Source: Bradyrhizobium mercantei
GTDB lineage: Bacteria > Pseudomonadota > Alphaproteobacteria > Rhizobiales > Xanthobacteraceae
DNA length: 64,000 bases
Direction: 5' to 3'
Assembly (NCBI RefSeq): GCF_001982635.1
Contig: NZ_MKFI01000005.1
Coordinates: 727,519 to 791,518, forward strand
A program made the translations under genes and the position numbers. The notes beneath the pieces are model-generated. The model was not told the DNA's origin. It did not search any database and worked only from the letters and a program-made list of their open reading frames with translations. Shown here piece by piece: positions 50,483 to 58,337 of the stretch (position 1 is its first letter; every line of letters begins with the position of its first letter).

Positions 50483-50832
50483 CGGGACGGAGCTTGCCTG
50501 TCGGTCAACTGCTGGAATCGAGGCCCCGCGAGCGGCGGAGCCTGTGTCACAACGTGCCTCTCCCGGCTGAGGTCGTCAACGCGCAGCCGGTGGCGGCGCA
50601 AACTCGGCGCCAAGCCCGTTCATTGGACGAATGGCCTAAATGGCCTAACCATGTTCGCCTGATTTTGCGCCCGCGAATGTGAGAAATCAGACAAATCGTC
50701 GCTTTTTCGCCGTATATCAGGGATGCCAGACACCGACGCGACTCCCATGCGACCTGTCCCATGCGACCTGGCCAGGAATGAAGCGACTAATAAGGCGATC
50801 TTATTCACTTCTTGAGAATTGGTTGGTTTCCG
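50483..50832. other. Intergenic region with two perfect tandem duplications
   Basis: 350 bp between the channel gene and the divergent cNMP-binding protein gene, with no supported gene. It contains ATGGCCTAA twice in tandem (50631-50648) and TCCCATGCGACCTG twice in tandem (50743-50770). The promoters of both flanking genes should be here. Confidence 0.6.
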
Positions 50833-51501
50833 ATGGATACCTCACATCTCGCGCAGCACGCCGGCGCCGCCGGCAGTTTCTTTGCTTCGATCTTCGTGGT
50901 CGCCACGCTGTCGATGCGCACCATGATCCCGTTGCGCGTGTTCGCCATCCTGACCAACATCATCCTGATCGCGACCGCGGTCCCGACCCACAACTACGCG
51001 ACGCTGATCCTGCACGCCGTGCTGCTGCCGGTGAATACCTATCGTCTGCACCAGATGCTGCAGCTGGTCCGCAACGTGAAGAAATCGGTCAACAGCGATC
51101 TGTCGATGGATTGGCTCAGGCCATTCACGACGGAGCGCAAATACACGGCGGGCGAGGTCCTGTTCTACAAGGACGAGAAGGCCGACAGCATGTTCTACAT
51201 CGTCAGCGGCCGCTTCCGCCTGGTCGAATCGGGCATCGAGCTGCCGGTCGGCGCGCTGGTCGGCGAATTCGGCATGCTGTCGCCGTCGAATACGCGAACC
51301 CAGACGCTGGAATGCGTCGAAACCGGCATGATACTGTCGGTGACCTATGACCAGGTCGAGCAGCTCTACGTCCAGAACCCGGCGTTCGGCTTCTACTTCC
51401 TGCGTCTGGCCAGTGCCCGCCTGTTCGAGAACATCGCGACGCTCGAGCAACGGCTCGCGCAGCACGCCACCCCACCGGTCGCGGAGCCCAAACCTGCATG
51501 A
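50833..51501 (+). CDS. Membrane-anchored cyclic-nucleotide-binding protein (Popeye-like), second copy
   Basis: 222 residues from the ATG at 50833 (a TTG at 50812 is open but weaker). Three hydrophobic helices (about 13-32, 36-52, 55-75) then a cNMP-binding domain (FYKDEKADSMFYIVSGRFRLVESG and VGEFGMLSPSNTRTQTLE). It shares the HAVLLPVNTYRLHQMLQLVR segment style and the ..LSxxWLxPF linker with the protein at 40206-40823, so they are paralogues. Divergent from the cNMP-gated channel and translationally coupled to a DUF6537 gene. Confidence 0.78.
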   Translation: MDTSHLAQHAGAAGSFFASIFVVATLSMRTMIPLRVFAILTNIILIATAVPTHNYATLILHAVLLPVNTYRLHQMLQLVRNVKKSVNSDLSMDWLRPFTTERKYTAGEVLFYKDEKADSMFYIVSGRFRLVESGIELPVGALVGEFGMLSPSNTRTQTLECVETGMILSVTYDQVEQLYVQNPAFGFYFLRLASARLFENIATLEQRLAQHATPPVAEPKPA

Positions 51502-52406
51502 GCCCCGCAACGAGTTCTGGAGGCGCCGCAGTGCCGGATGACGACAGTCTGCTGGCTTCGCTCCGCTACCTGTTTGCCGATATCATCGGCGATGAGGACG
51601 AGGGGCCGCCGGTGCTGCCTGAGGCCTGCCCGGACCATCTCGGGCCGGCTGTCAGCGAGGCCATTCACCTGCTGATCGCCTATCAGAGCACGAGCTACGC
51701 CCAGCTCTATATCGACCGGCTCAATCGCTTCGTCGGCCGCCGCGGCGTCGATGACGCCCTGCTCGCCGAGATCGCGCGGCTGATGGCCGAGCGCATGGCC
51801 TATGAGGATGCAATCCGCATCGCGCAGCTCAAGCTCGGCGAGGTCAATGCGGCGGGCCGCCTTGCGGCGCGCTCGGCCGACGACGTCAAGAAGCTGCGGC
51901 TCGACGAGTTGATCGACGCTCTGCCGGCGATGGTCGCCGATCCGATCCTTGCGGTGCTCGATCAGTTCGGCTGGCGCCGCCGCCGGGTCTCGATCCGCTT
52001 CAGCGCCAACAATCGTTTCAGCATTCGCAGGCTGCGGATCGAGGCGGGCCTGAAGCGCTGGCGGCTGTTCTCGGGGCGTTACGCCAAGGAACGGGTCTGG
52101 GTCGAACGCTGGCTGCACATGATCGACCGCAGCCTGACCAAGCAGCCGGGCGCTGCGCCTGCGGTCGTGGAGACCGCGACCATGATCCAGGGCTACGGCG
52201 ATCCCTATCGCCAGGGCATCGCGGACTGGCACGTGATCATCGACGGTCTGGTCAAGCCGACCTTCGACGGCGTGCTTGCGCTTCCCGACCTCGCCGATGC
52301 CATTGCCGAAGCCCGCGCCGCCATCATGCCCGACCCGCGACAAGCCGCGCTGAAGCGCAAGGTCGCCGAGATTCGCGCCCGGGTGCCGGCGGCGTCTACA
52401 TCGTAA
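51498..52406 (+). CDS. Free-standing DUF6537-like protein (C-terminal domain of indolepyruvate oxidoreductases)
   Basis: 302 residues. LLIAYQSTSYAQLYIDRLNRFVG, ERMAYEDAIRIAQLKLGE, LPAMVADPILAVLDQFGW and IEAGLKRWRLFSGRYAKERVWVERWLHMI match the DUF6537 region that ends indolepyruvate ferredoxin oxidoreductase beta-type proteins. The N-terminal pyruvate-oxidoreductase domains, thiamine-diphosphate and Fe-S motifs are all absent, so it is not itself an oxidoreductase. Its ATG overlaps the stop of the membrane cNMP-binding protein (ATGA), a strong sign that the two act together. Role unknown. Confidence 0.65.
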   Translation: MSPATSSGGAAVPDDDSLLASLRYLFADIIGDEDEGPPVLPEACPDHLGPAVSEAIHLLIAYQSTSYAQLYIDRLNRFVGRRGVDDALLAEIARLMAERMAYEDAIRIAQLKLGEVNAAGRLAARSADDVKKLRLDELIDALPAMVADPILAVLDQFGWRRRRVSIRFSANNRFSIRRLRIEAGLKRWRLFSGRYAKERVWVERWLHMIDRSLTKQPGAAPAVVETATMIQGYGDPYRQGIADWHVIIDGLVKPTFDGVLALPDLADAIAEARAAIMPDPRQAALKRKVAEIRARVPAASTS

Positions 52407-52413
52407 GCGCCGC

Positions 52414-52497
52414 CGTCATTGCGAGGAGCGAAGCGACGAAGCAATCCATGTCTCAACTCGCGGCGCGATGGATTGCTTCGCTTCGCTCGCAATGACG
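52414..52497. repeat. Palindromic repeat, CGTCATTGCGAGGAGCGAAGC family
   Basis: CGTCATTGCGAGGAGCGAAGCGACGAAGCAATCCAT and its inverse ATGGATTGCTTCGCTTCGCTCGCAATGACG frame a short centre. A very common intergenic element of Bradyrhizobium-like genomes; here a single copy, directly followed by a GTCATCCTGAGG-family copy. Confidence 0.85.
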
Positions 52498-52514
52498 CGG
52501 AGAGGGAATGTGTA

Positions 52515-52647
52515 CCGTCATCCTGAGGTGCGAGCGGAGCGAGCCTCGAAGGATGAATCGGCCCGGCTGGTGGCCTATTCATCCTTCGAGACGCGCTTCG
52601 CGGCTCCTCCAGCGACAAAGGCGAAGCCTTTGCGCGGGGATGACGGC
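52515..52647. repeat. Palindromic repeat, GTCATCCTGAGG family (copy 4)
   Basis: ACCGTCATCCTGAGGTGCGAGCGGAGCGAGCCTCGAAGGATGAAT is intact at the left. The right half keeps ATTCATCCTTCGAGACGCGC but its end is extended by AAAGGCGAAGCCTTTGCGC before GGATGACGG, so the outer arms are modified. It fills, with the preceding repeat, the 272-bp gap 52407-52678. Confidence 0.8.
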
Positions 52648-52678
52648 GAGGGATCCCGGTATTCTCCGTTCTCGCCAT

Positions 52679-52897
52679 CTACCGCTTGATGTGCGGCGGC
52701 TCGTCGTAGCCGTGGCGGCTGGAATAGAACAGCAGGCCCATCAGGCCGGCGCAAAGCGCGGCCAAAAGCGTAATTCCGATCGCGAACACGACCAAGCTGT
52801 AGGCCGGCGCCGGAGCATCCACAGTCAGCCCCTCATAGGCGTAGGCGCCGACGGCGACCAAAAAGGCCAGCAGGCCGATGCTGATTGCAATGCGCAT
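52679..52897 (-). CDS. Small two-helix membrane protein
   Basis: 72 residues from the ATG at 52895-52897. Two hydrophobic segments (IAISIGLLAFLVAVGAYAYEG and YSLVVFAIGITLLAALCAGLMGLLFY) separated by a short loop, and a polar C-terminal RHGYDEPPHIKR. No known family. The frame is open to 53035 but without a better start. Confidence 0.6.
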   Translation of the reverse strand: MRIAISIGLLAFLVAVGAYAYEGLTVDAPAPAYSLVVFAIGITLLAALCAGLMGLLFYSSRHGYDEPPHIKR

Positions 52898-52950
52898 GGC
52901 TATCCGCCTCTGCCGAGGGCCGAGAGCAGCGGAGCAAGTTGTGCCGGCGA

Positions 52951-53163
52951 TTACGCCGCGGCGATGGCCTTGGCCAGCGCCTGCTGCCCGGCTTCGGTCA
53001 GCTCGGGGAGCGTCGTCCTGCCGCTCTTGGCGCACTTGATGATGTATCTGGCAACGTATTTGCGGGTCGCATGTTCCTCGCCATGGAGCGCGTCGGCGCA
53101 GACGCAGTCGAGCGCAAAGTTCATGGCAGCGAGCGTACGTGAATCAAACCGTTCCTCGATCAT
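52951..53163 (-). CDS. Conserved small hypothetical protein
   Basis: 70 residues, all helical (IEERFDSRTLAAMNFALDCVCADALHGEEHATRKYVARYIIKCAKSGRTTLPELTEAGQQALAKA). I recognise the pattern MxVALExVCxxxPxGExHxxRKxVAxxIIxCAxxGxTT as common in short Bradyrhizobium proteins; its role is unknown. Same strand as the neighbours on both sides. Confidence 0.7.
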   Translation of the reverse strand: MIEERFDSRTLAAMNFALDCVCADALHGEEHATRKYVARYIIKCAKSGRTTLPELTEAGQQALAKAIAAA

Positions 53164-53188
53164 CGCAGCTCTCCCTTGAAACCCGTAG

Positions 53189-53380
53189 CTATTTGCGAGG
53201 CATCAGCGACTCGCTGACTTCCATCACGGCTTCGGTCTGCCTCGCCTTCTTCATCAGCGTTTCGCGTTCCCGTCCCGGCGGCAGTTTGCGTGCTGCAATG
53301 CGTGCGTCTTCGGCAAACTTTTGCAGGCGGTCCTCGAACGATCCGGGAGGCCGCGACCGGTTACGTTTCTTCTTGATCAT
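53189..53380 (-). CDS. Conserved small basic hypothetical protein
   Basis: 63 residues, highly charged and helical (FEDRLQKFAEDARIAARKLPPGRERETLMKKARQTEAVMEVSESL). Short proteins with an AREAARKLPPGxERExLLKKARQ core are frequent in Bradyrhizobium. It lies 25 nt upstream of the preceding small gene on the same strand, so they are probably co-transcribed. Confidence 0.7.
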   Translation of the reverse strand: MIKKKRNRSRPPGSFEDRLQKFAEDARIAARKLPPGRERETLMKKARQTEAVMEVSESLMPRK

Positions 53381-53559
53381 GCCGCCTCCGCGCTGGAACC
53401 AGCAATACTAGGCATGTTCCCCGAATGCCGTCGTTAACCCATGACATCAGGTCAATCGAAATCGTTGTCGGGACGGCAAGGAACGATCTTCGGTGCCAGG
53501 CGTAACACCCCTGCGCCCGCTGCCTTGCTCCCCGAAAGGCAGTGGACCACTCCGGTGCC

Positions 53560-53589
53560 GGGCCTCGGCGAATTGCCTCGCCGAGGCCC
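53560..53589. terminator. Perfect 12-bp hairpin, GGGCCTCGGCGA/TCGCCGAGGCCC
   Basis: Stem of 12 bp with 6-nt loop ATTGCC. It has no T-run on either side, and no gene end lies immediately before it on either strand, so it may be a boundary hairpin or protein site. The rest of 53381-53656 shows no gene. Confidence 0.35.
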
Positions 53590-53656
53590 GCATCTCATCC
53601 GAAATCGATTGGGCTGAATGGCGTTTTCGCTGTGCTGCAACTGCGGCACTGCGGCA

Positions 53657-53681
53657 GGAACGATGATGCGGCGCCGCTGTT
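53657..53681 (+). promoter_or_regulatory. Possible EcfG (general stress sigma) promoter
   Basis: GGAAC (53657-53661), 16 nt, TGTT (53678-53681), close to the alphaproteobacterial general-stress consensus GGAAC-n16/17-CGTT. It ends 27 nt before the PRC-barrel ATG, a suitable distance. PRC-barrel genes are often stress-induced, but the -10 match is imperfect. Confidence 0.35.
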
Positions 53682-53708
53682 GGCCCGGGAGATCAACGGA
53701 GAACTGAC

Positions 53709-54071
53709 ATGGCGATGGACGACAAGGAGCTTGGAAACCTGATCGGCAGCGACAAGGTCGAGGGTACCGCAGTCTATGGATCCGACGAGCGCAAGATCGG
53801 CTCGATCGAGCGGGTGATGATCGACAAGAAGAGCGGACGGGTGTCCTATGCCGTGCTTGGTTTCGGCGGTATCCTCGGACTTGGCAACGACCATTATCCG
53901 CTGCCCTGGCAATCGCTCAAATACGACACAAGGCTGGGCGGCTACGTCACCGGCGTGACCGAAAGCCAGCTGCGCGGCGCGCCAAAATACGGCAACGAGC
54001 GGGAGTGGAATTGGGCCGATATCGGCACCACGCGCGCAGTGAATGACTACTACGGCGTGCCGCTGGTCTAG
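53709..54071 (+). CDS. PRC-barrel domain protein
   Basis: 120 residues with GGAGAACTGAC before the ATG. VEGTAVYGSDERKIGSIERVMIDKKSGRVSYAVLGFGGILGLGNDHYPLPWQSLKYD is the PRC-barrel beta-barrel (about 15-80), and the tail EREWNWADIGTTRAVNDYYG is the usual extension in rhizobial members. These soluble proteins are of unknown role, often linked to stress. Confidence 0.88.
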   Translation: MAMDDKELGNLIGSDKVEGTAVYGSDERKIGSIERVMIDKKSGRVSYAVLGFGGILGLGNDHYPLPWQSLKYDTRLGGYVTGVTESQLRGAPKYGNEREWNWADIGTTRAVNDYYGVPLV

Positions 54072-54260
54072 CCAAATCGACCGGAAGGAGGTCGCTTCCA
54101 CGACACCGGTTCGCATGACGATAGTACGGCGCGGGAGAACTTTGCCATCGTGCTCCTCCGGCGTCTGTACACTAGTGAACAGACGTCAATAGCTGTGCAA
54201 TGTAACATACGTTATTGAAAACGGCCCGACAGTTACCCGATTAAGCATGCGGGGAGATCA

Positions 54261-55025
54261 ATGTCGTTGGCGTCGCTAGTCCGGAAATTGGAGCAGTTCG
54301 TACGGCTTTCGCCGGTCGATCACGTCATTCTCAATCGCGCGTCGACCGAGCGCGTCCGGCATTTTTCGCCCCGCGTCGACATCGTCCGTGAAGGCGAGAA
54401 GCCGAAGGACGTCCATTTGATCCTGTCCGGCTGGGCTTGCCGCTACAAACAGCTCGAGGACGGCCGCCGCCAAGTGGTGTCGTTCTTCCTGCCCGGCGAT
54501 ATCTGCGACGTGAACGTCTTCATCCTGCGCGAGATGGATCATTCGATCGGCACCATCACCGCGGTGTCGATCGCCGACCTCTCCCGCGAATTCTTCGACA
54601 AGGTTGCCGCCGGACATCCGCGCATCGTCACTGCGTTCTGGTGGGAGACCCTGGTCAATGCGGCGATCCAGCGCGAATGGACCATGAACCTCGGCCAGCG
54701 CACGGCGCTTGAGCGGATGGCCCATCTGCTCTGCGAGATCTGGCTTCGGCTGCGTCTCGCCGGGCTGACCCAGGGCGACAGCTGCGACTTCCCGCTGACC
54801 CAGGGCGACCTCGCCGACGCCACCGGGCTCTCCAAGGTCCACGTCAACCGGACCTTGCAGGAGCTGCGCGCCGACGGCCTGATCGTGCTCAAGGGCAAGA
54901 CCCTCGCCGTCCCCAATCTCGACCGGCTGATGCGCGCAGGCCTGTTCAATCCGAACTACCTGCACATGGATCATGAGGGGCGGCAGCTCGATGCCGTGGC
55001 CCCGCCGGACGCGGCAGCCGGGTGA
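54261..55025 (+). CDS. Crp/Fnr-family transcriptional regulator
   Basis: 254 residues. Cyclic-nucleotide-like effector domain at about 20-130 (FSPRVDIVREGEKPKDVHLILSGWACRYKQLEDGRRQVVSFFLPGDICDVNVF), dimer helix, then a winged HTH (about 170-235; TQGDLADATGLSKVHVNRTLQELRADGLI). No Fe-S cysteine cluster of FNR type, and the phosphate-binding cassette lacks the Arg-Ser/Thr-Ala of CRP, so the effector is unknown. The 189-bp upstream gap is A+T-richer and probably carries its promoter. Confidence 0.88.
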   Translation: MSLASLVRKLEQFVRLSPVDHVILNRASTERVRHFSPRVDIVREGEKPKDVHLILSGWACRYKQLEDGRRQVVSFFLPGDICDVNVFILREMDHSIGTITAVSIADLSREFFDKVAAGHPRIVTAFWWETLVNAAIQREWTMNLGQRTALERMAHLLCEIWLRLRLAGLTQGDSCDFPLTQGDLADATGLSKVHVNRTLQELRADGLIVLKGKTLAVPNLDRLMRAGLFNPNYLHMDHEGRQLDAVAPPDAAAG

Positions 55026-55094
55026 ATGCGTCGCGCGGCGAGGCGCGTCGCGAGAATGCCCGATGTTGACGCGTTGGCCGCGCCACGCGTTCGA

Positions 55095-55219
55095 TGTCGT
55101 CCCTGCGAAAGCAGGGACCGATAACCACCAATGCTGACCACTGCGCAACGCTTTAACGACGAGTCCCGTTCGCAATTTCCGCCGCCGCGTATGGGTCCCT
55201 GCTTTCGCAGGGACGACAG
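55095..55219. repeat. Palindromic repeat, GCTGTCGTCCCTGCGAAAGCAGG family (copy 3)
   Basis: TGTCGTCCCTGCGAAAGCAGGGACC at the left and GGGTCCCTGCTTTCGCAGGGACGACA at the right are perfect inverted copies over the outer 20 bases. It lies between the convergent Crp/Fnr and TAXI genes. Confidence 0.85.
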
Positions 55220-55248
55220 GTGTGTACGCGGCGTAACAACGGCCCCTT

Positions 55249-56664
55249 TCACCCGTTCGCGGTCTTCACCACCACGAGGTTTTCATCCGGTGCCGCCGGA
55301 TGGCGCTTGAGATGATCGCGGCGCAGCGCGATCTCGTCGCGGACCAGCTCGTAGCCGAGCTTGAACGTGTCGAGCCCGTCGCTGGACAAGGTGCCGTCGC
55401 GCAGCCCGATCACCGCGCCGCGCAGGATCGCCTCGAGCTCGTCCTGCAATTCGTCGAGATCTTCGGCGCAGGTGGTGTGCTCGACGCGCTCGCCGATGTC
55501 GAGGATCCGGCCCGCCAGCTCGCTGGCCTTCTCGGGCGCGACGCGGGTGATCTTGGTATAGATCGCGGCGAAGATCGAGCCGATGATGCTGAGCGCGGCG
55601 GCGCCGAGATACATCAGGTCGCTGTAGCGATCCATGAACGACTTGGTGTCGTCGTTGATGTATTCGGCGGCGCCCTGATGGGCGACGATGAAGGCATCCT
55701 TGTCGGTCGCGGCCGGCTCGATCTTGGAGGCGAAGCCGTCGTCGAGCGCGAGCTCGGACTTGTTCTCATAAATGATCCGCGCCAGCTCGGCGGCGGTCGT
55801 CGTGGAAATCGAGGACTGCGCGACCAGCAGCCATTCCAGCCCGATGGTGTCGACCTCGTCATCCGGAATCGCCGGCGAGGACGACAGCATGCCGGTCGAG
55901 ACCGTTTCCTCCGAGATCGCCGGATATTTGCGCGCCAGCGCCTTGGCGGAATCGATCGCGTTCAACGTGAAGCCGGTGCGCTTGGCATATTGCTCGTAGG
56001 TCTTGTCCTTCATGATCTTCGAGGCATGCTCGATCGCGACCACCGCGGCAAAGCCGGAGGCGAACAGCTTGTCGAACGGTGTGTTCGCCGGCGCCTGCTG
56101 CACCCGCTGCGCCGCGTCCGGGCTGTCGGAAATTTCCAGCGCGCTGCGGACGAAATTGACGCTGTTGTCGCCGTCGCCGACCACGGCGATCTTCTTCTTC
56201 TTGAGCTCGGTCAGCGACTTGATCTTCTTGCCGCCGGGGCTCAGGACCAGCACCACGTCATGCTCCAGGATCGCGATGGCGCGGGCGCGGGGCGGCACCT
56301 TGGCGTCGGTGCGCAGGATGGCAAGCGCGGCGTCGCGGCGATCGAACTGCGCCAGCGCCTTGGCGTTGTCGGGGTTCGGCGCGATCTTCAGCCGCAGCCG
56401 CGACGAATTGGTCTTCAGGACGGTCGCGAGCTTGGCCGCGAACTTCGCCTCCGGGCCATTGCTGTCGCCGACCGCGAACACCAGCGTCTCCGAATTGCGC
56501 AGCCAGAGCCGGCCGCCGACCACGGTGATGGCGCTCAACAGCAGCGTCAGCAGGGTGAAGACGATGATCTGCGCGCGGTTGCTCTTGGCGACCGGCGGGC
56601 GTGGCCGCGGCGGCATTGGCGAAGGCGAGGGGGCTTCGGCACTCATGCTGATCACCTGGCTCAT
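55249..56664 (-). CDS. TAXI/NMT1-like solute-binding protein with two membrane anchors
   Basis: About 471 residues from the ATG at 56662-56664; a second ATG at 56646, with AGGTGA upstream, would shorten it by six. A Pro-rich N-terminus and transmembrane helix (IIVFTLLTLLLSAITVVGG) are followed by a periplasmic TAXI-type binding domain (VFAVGDSNGPEAKFAAKLATVLK, LTELKKKKIAVVGDGDNSVNFV), a second helix (YLGAAALSIIGSIFAAIY) and a cytoplasmic helical tail (ELAGRILDIGERVEHTTCAEDLDELQDELEAILRG). No TRAP permease is nearby. The two-anchor layout suggests a sensor or receptor more than free transport. Confidence 0.7.
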   Translation of the reverse strand: MSQVISMSAEAPSPSPMPPRPRPPVAKSNRAQIIVFTLLTLLLSAITVVGGRLWLRNSETLVFAVGDSNGPEAKFAAKLATVLKTNSSRLRLKIAPNPDNAKALAQFDRRDAALAILRTDAKVPPRARAIAILEHDVVLVLSPGGKKIKSLTELKKKKIAVVGDGDNSVNFVRSALEISDSPDAAQRVQQAPANTPFDKLFASGFAAVVAIEHASKIMKDKTYEQYAKRTGFTLNAIDSAKALARKYPAISEETVSTGMLSSSPAIPDDEVDTIGLEWLLVAQSSISTTTAAELARIIYENKSELALDDGFASKIEPAATDKDAFIVAHQGAAEYINDDTKSFMDRYSDLMYLGAAALSIIGSIFAAIYTKITRVAPEKASELAGRILDIGERVEHTTCAEDLDELQDELEAILRGAVIGLRDGTLSSDGLDTFKLGYELVRDEIALRRDHLKRHPAAPDENLVVVKTANG

Positions 56665-57031
56665 CACCCGTCCGGGGCCGCCCGTCGCCGCAACCCAACC
56701 GGCGCGGCGCTGCCCGGTGAATCCGTAAATGGCTATAAAAGAAAGAAAATTTCCTGTGCTGCCGACGATATACCTCCCCGGAGGGAATGCAAACCGGCCG
56801 CCGGCCGTAACCTTAATCTCAGTCGACCTGCGCCGCGATGCCACATGACCATCGCCACTATCGACGGTCGAACCCAGATGTGATTTTCGAGGAGCCGCAG
56901 GTGCATTCCGCCGCCGGAGATGTCATAAATGAGACACGCTTGGTTTTGCGGAATTGTGCTGACGGCCTGACCCGGATTTCTTGCAATCAGATTCATCGAA
57001 GTAAAAGGGCGTCAGCTTGTTGTTTCCTGCC
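56665..57031. other. Intergenic region without a supported gene
   Basis: 367 bp between the divergent TAXI-like and DUF3307 genes. A minus-strand frame (56733-56996) contains a short stretch like the ...DISGGGMHLRL... of PilZ domains, but it lacks the rest of the domain and a ribosome-binding site; possibly a remnant. Confidence 0.5.
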
Positions 57032-57424
57032 ATGTCATCGTCGGTGTCGGTTGGTGCCCTGGTGGGATGGATGCTGCTTCTCACCGCAAAGCACATCATT
57101 GCTGATTTCATGCTGCAGAACGCCTGGATGGCGATCGGCAAGGACCAGAAGACCGGCTGGGCCTTGCCGCTGCTCGCGCATTGCCTCGTCCATCTCGCGG
57201 TCGCGCTGGCGCTGATCCTGGTGGTGGCGCCGCGGTTCTGGTACGTCGCCTTCATCGACTTCGTGATCCACATCATCGTCGATCGCTGCAAGGGAATCTG
57301 CGCCTCGCATTTCGGCGTGACGCTGGAATCCGGCCATCCCTGGTTCTGGACCCTGATCGGCGTCGACCAGGCACTGCACCATCTCACCGGCTTCGCGCTG
57401 TCGATCTACATGGCCGCGAACTGA
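57032..57424 (+). CDS. DUF3307 membrane protein
   Basis: 130 residues from the ATG at 57032 (a TTG at 57017 is open). KHIIADFMLQNAWMAIGK, HCLVHLAVALALIL, FIDFVIHIIVDRCKG and GVDQALHHLTGFALSIY match the His-rich multi-pass DUF3307 family: conserved His/Asp residues sit at helix ends and may bind metal. About four transmembrane helices. Function unknown. Confidence 0.8.
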   Translation: MSSSVSVGALVGWMLLLTAKHIIADFMLQNAWMAIGKDQKTGWALPLLAHCLVHLAVALALILVVAPRFWYVAFIDFVIHIIVDRCKGICASHFGVTLESGHPWFWTLIGVDQALHHLTGFALSIYMAAN

Positions 57425-57592
57425 GCGGCCGGCGCACGCCTCTTCCCACATCCTGACCCGCCATCCTCCCGCCGCCGCGGGCGGATGTGATTCGCGTGCA
57501 ACGGGCAAGCGTCTCCGGAGACGACCGGGGGCCGTGGTTAACCTTTCGTTAGAGGATTGCGCTGCATCTTCCCGATCGAGGGGGATTTGCAA

Positions 57593-57994
57593 ATGTTTTC
57601 AAGCCGCGACGCCTTCGAGAACGATGCCTGCCCGGTTGCGGACGACCTGCTCGGCCAGATGTATCGCGCCAATCCGAACGGGCTTTCGTTGCTGGTCGCC
57701 AATGTCGCGCCCGATATCAGGGCGAGGCTGGCGCTGTTCTGCTATCGCCGCAGCCATCTGCACGCGCTCGCGGTGGCGATTGCGTCGAGCTGCAGCGAGT
57801 GGGAGCTGGTCAATTCCGGCGGCCGTGTCGGGTCGACGCTGTACGCGCTGTCGCGTGAGCCGGCTCGCGCGACGACCGTGTCGCATGGCAGCCGCAAGCC
57901 GATTACGCTGTCGACCAAGCCGCTGTCGACCTTCGCGCCGATCGTTGATGACGAGCTCGACGACGAGGACGTCGGCGAGACCGTGAACGCTTAA
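57593..57994 (+). CDS. Conserved hypothetical protein
   Basis: 133 residues from the ATG at 57593, preceded by GAGGGGG. Helical N-terminal part (DDLLGQMYRANPNGLSLLVANVAPDIRARLALFCYRRSHLHALAVAIASSC) and a polar, acidic C-terminus (DDELDDEDVGETVNA). No family recognised. Ends 7 nt before the convergent Cys-cluster gene. Confidence 0.6.
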   Translation: MFSSRDAFENDACPVADDLLGQMYRANPNGLSLLVANVAPDIRARLALFCYRRSHLHALAVAIASSCSEWELVNSGGRVGSTLYALSREPARATTVSHGSRKPITLSTKPLSTFAPIVDDELDDEDVGETVNA

Positions 57995-58001
57995 GGCGCG
58001 T

Positions 58002-58337
58002 TCAGATCGGCTGCGTGCTCGGAATGAGCGGCAGCCCGTGCCGGCGCCGCGCCATCGCGCATTCGGCGTCGCCCGGCAGACAAATGCGGCACACCTCCGG
58101 CCGCACCGCATAGACCTCGCAGCGCGTTGCTTCTCCGACCTTTCCTGACAGCGCCGAGCAGCGGTCGCCCTCGCAGCGCATCCCCGACTGCCGCGCATTG
58201 ACGAATTGCGACGGGATCAGATCGAGCTCTGCGTCATCCTCCGTCGTGAAGCGCGGCCAGTTCTCCGAATAGCTGCAGCAGGCGCCGCAGGACTGGCACG
58301 GGCTGGCGTCGGCGGTGTCGCTTGCGTCGTCGGCCAT
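58002..58337 (-). CDS. YkgJ-family cysteine-cluster protein
   Basis: 111 residues from the ATG at 58335-58337. CQSCGACC near the N-terminus, then CEGDRCSAL, CEVYAVRPEVCRIC and a further Cys: the 8-Cys pattern of YkgJ/UPF0153 proteins, thought to bind Zn or an Fe-S cluster. The start overlaps the stop of the WYL regulator (TGATG), so the two are coupled. Confidence 0.85.
   Translation of the reverse strand: MADDASDTADASPCQSCGACCSYSENWPRFTTEDDAELDLIPSQFVNARQSGMRCEGDRCSALSGKVGEATRCEVYAVRPEVCRICLPGDAECAMARRRHGLPLIPSTQPI

Noticed and set aside
56733..56996. Possible PilZ-domain protein on the minus strand
   Set aside because: Only one short stretch resembles PilZ (DISGGG); the Arg-rich N-terminal motif, the rest of the barrel and a ribosome-binding site are missing.
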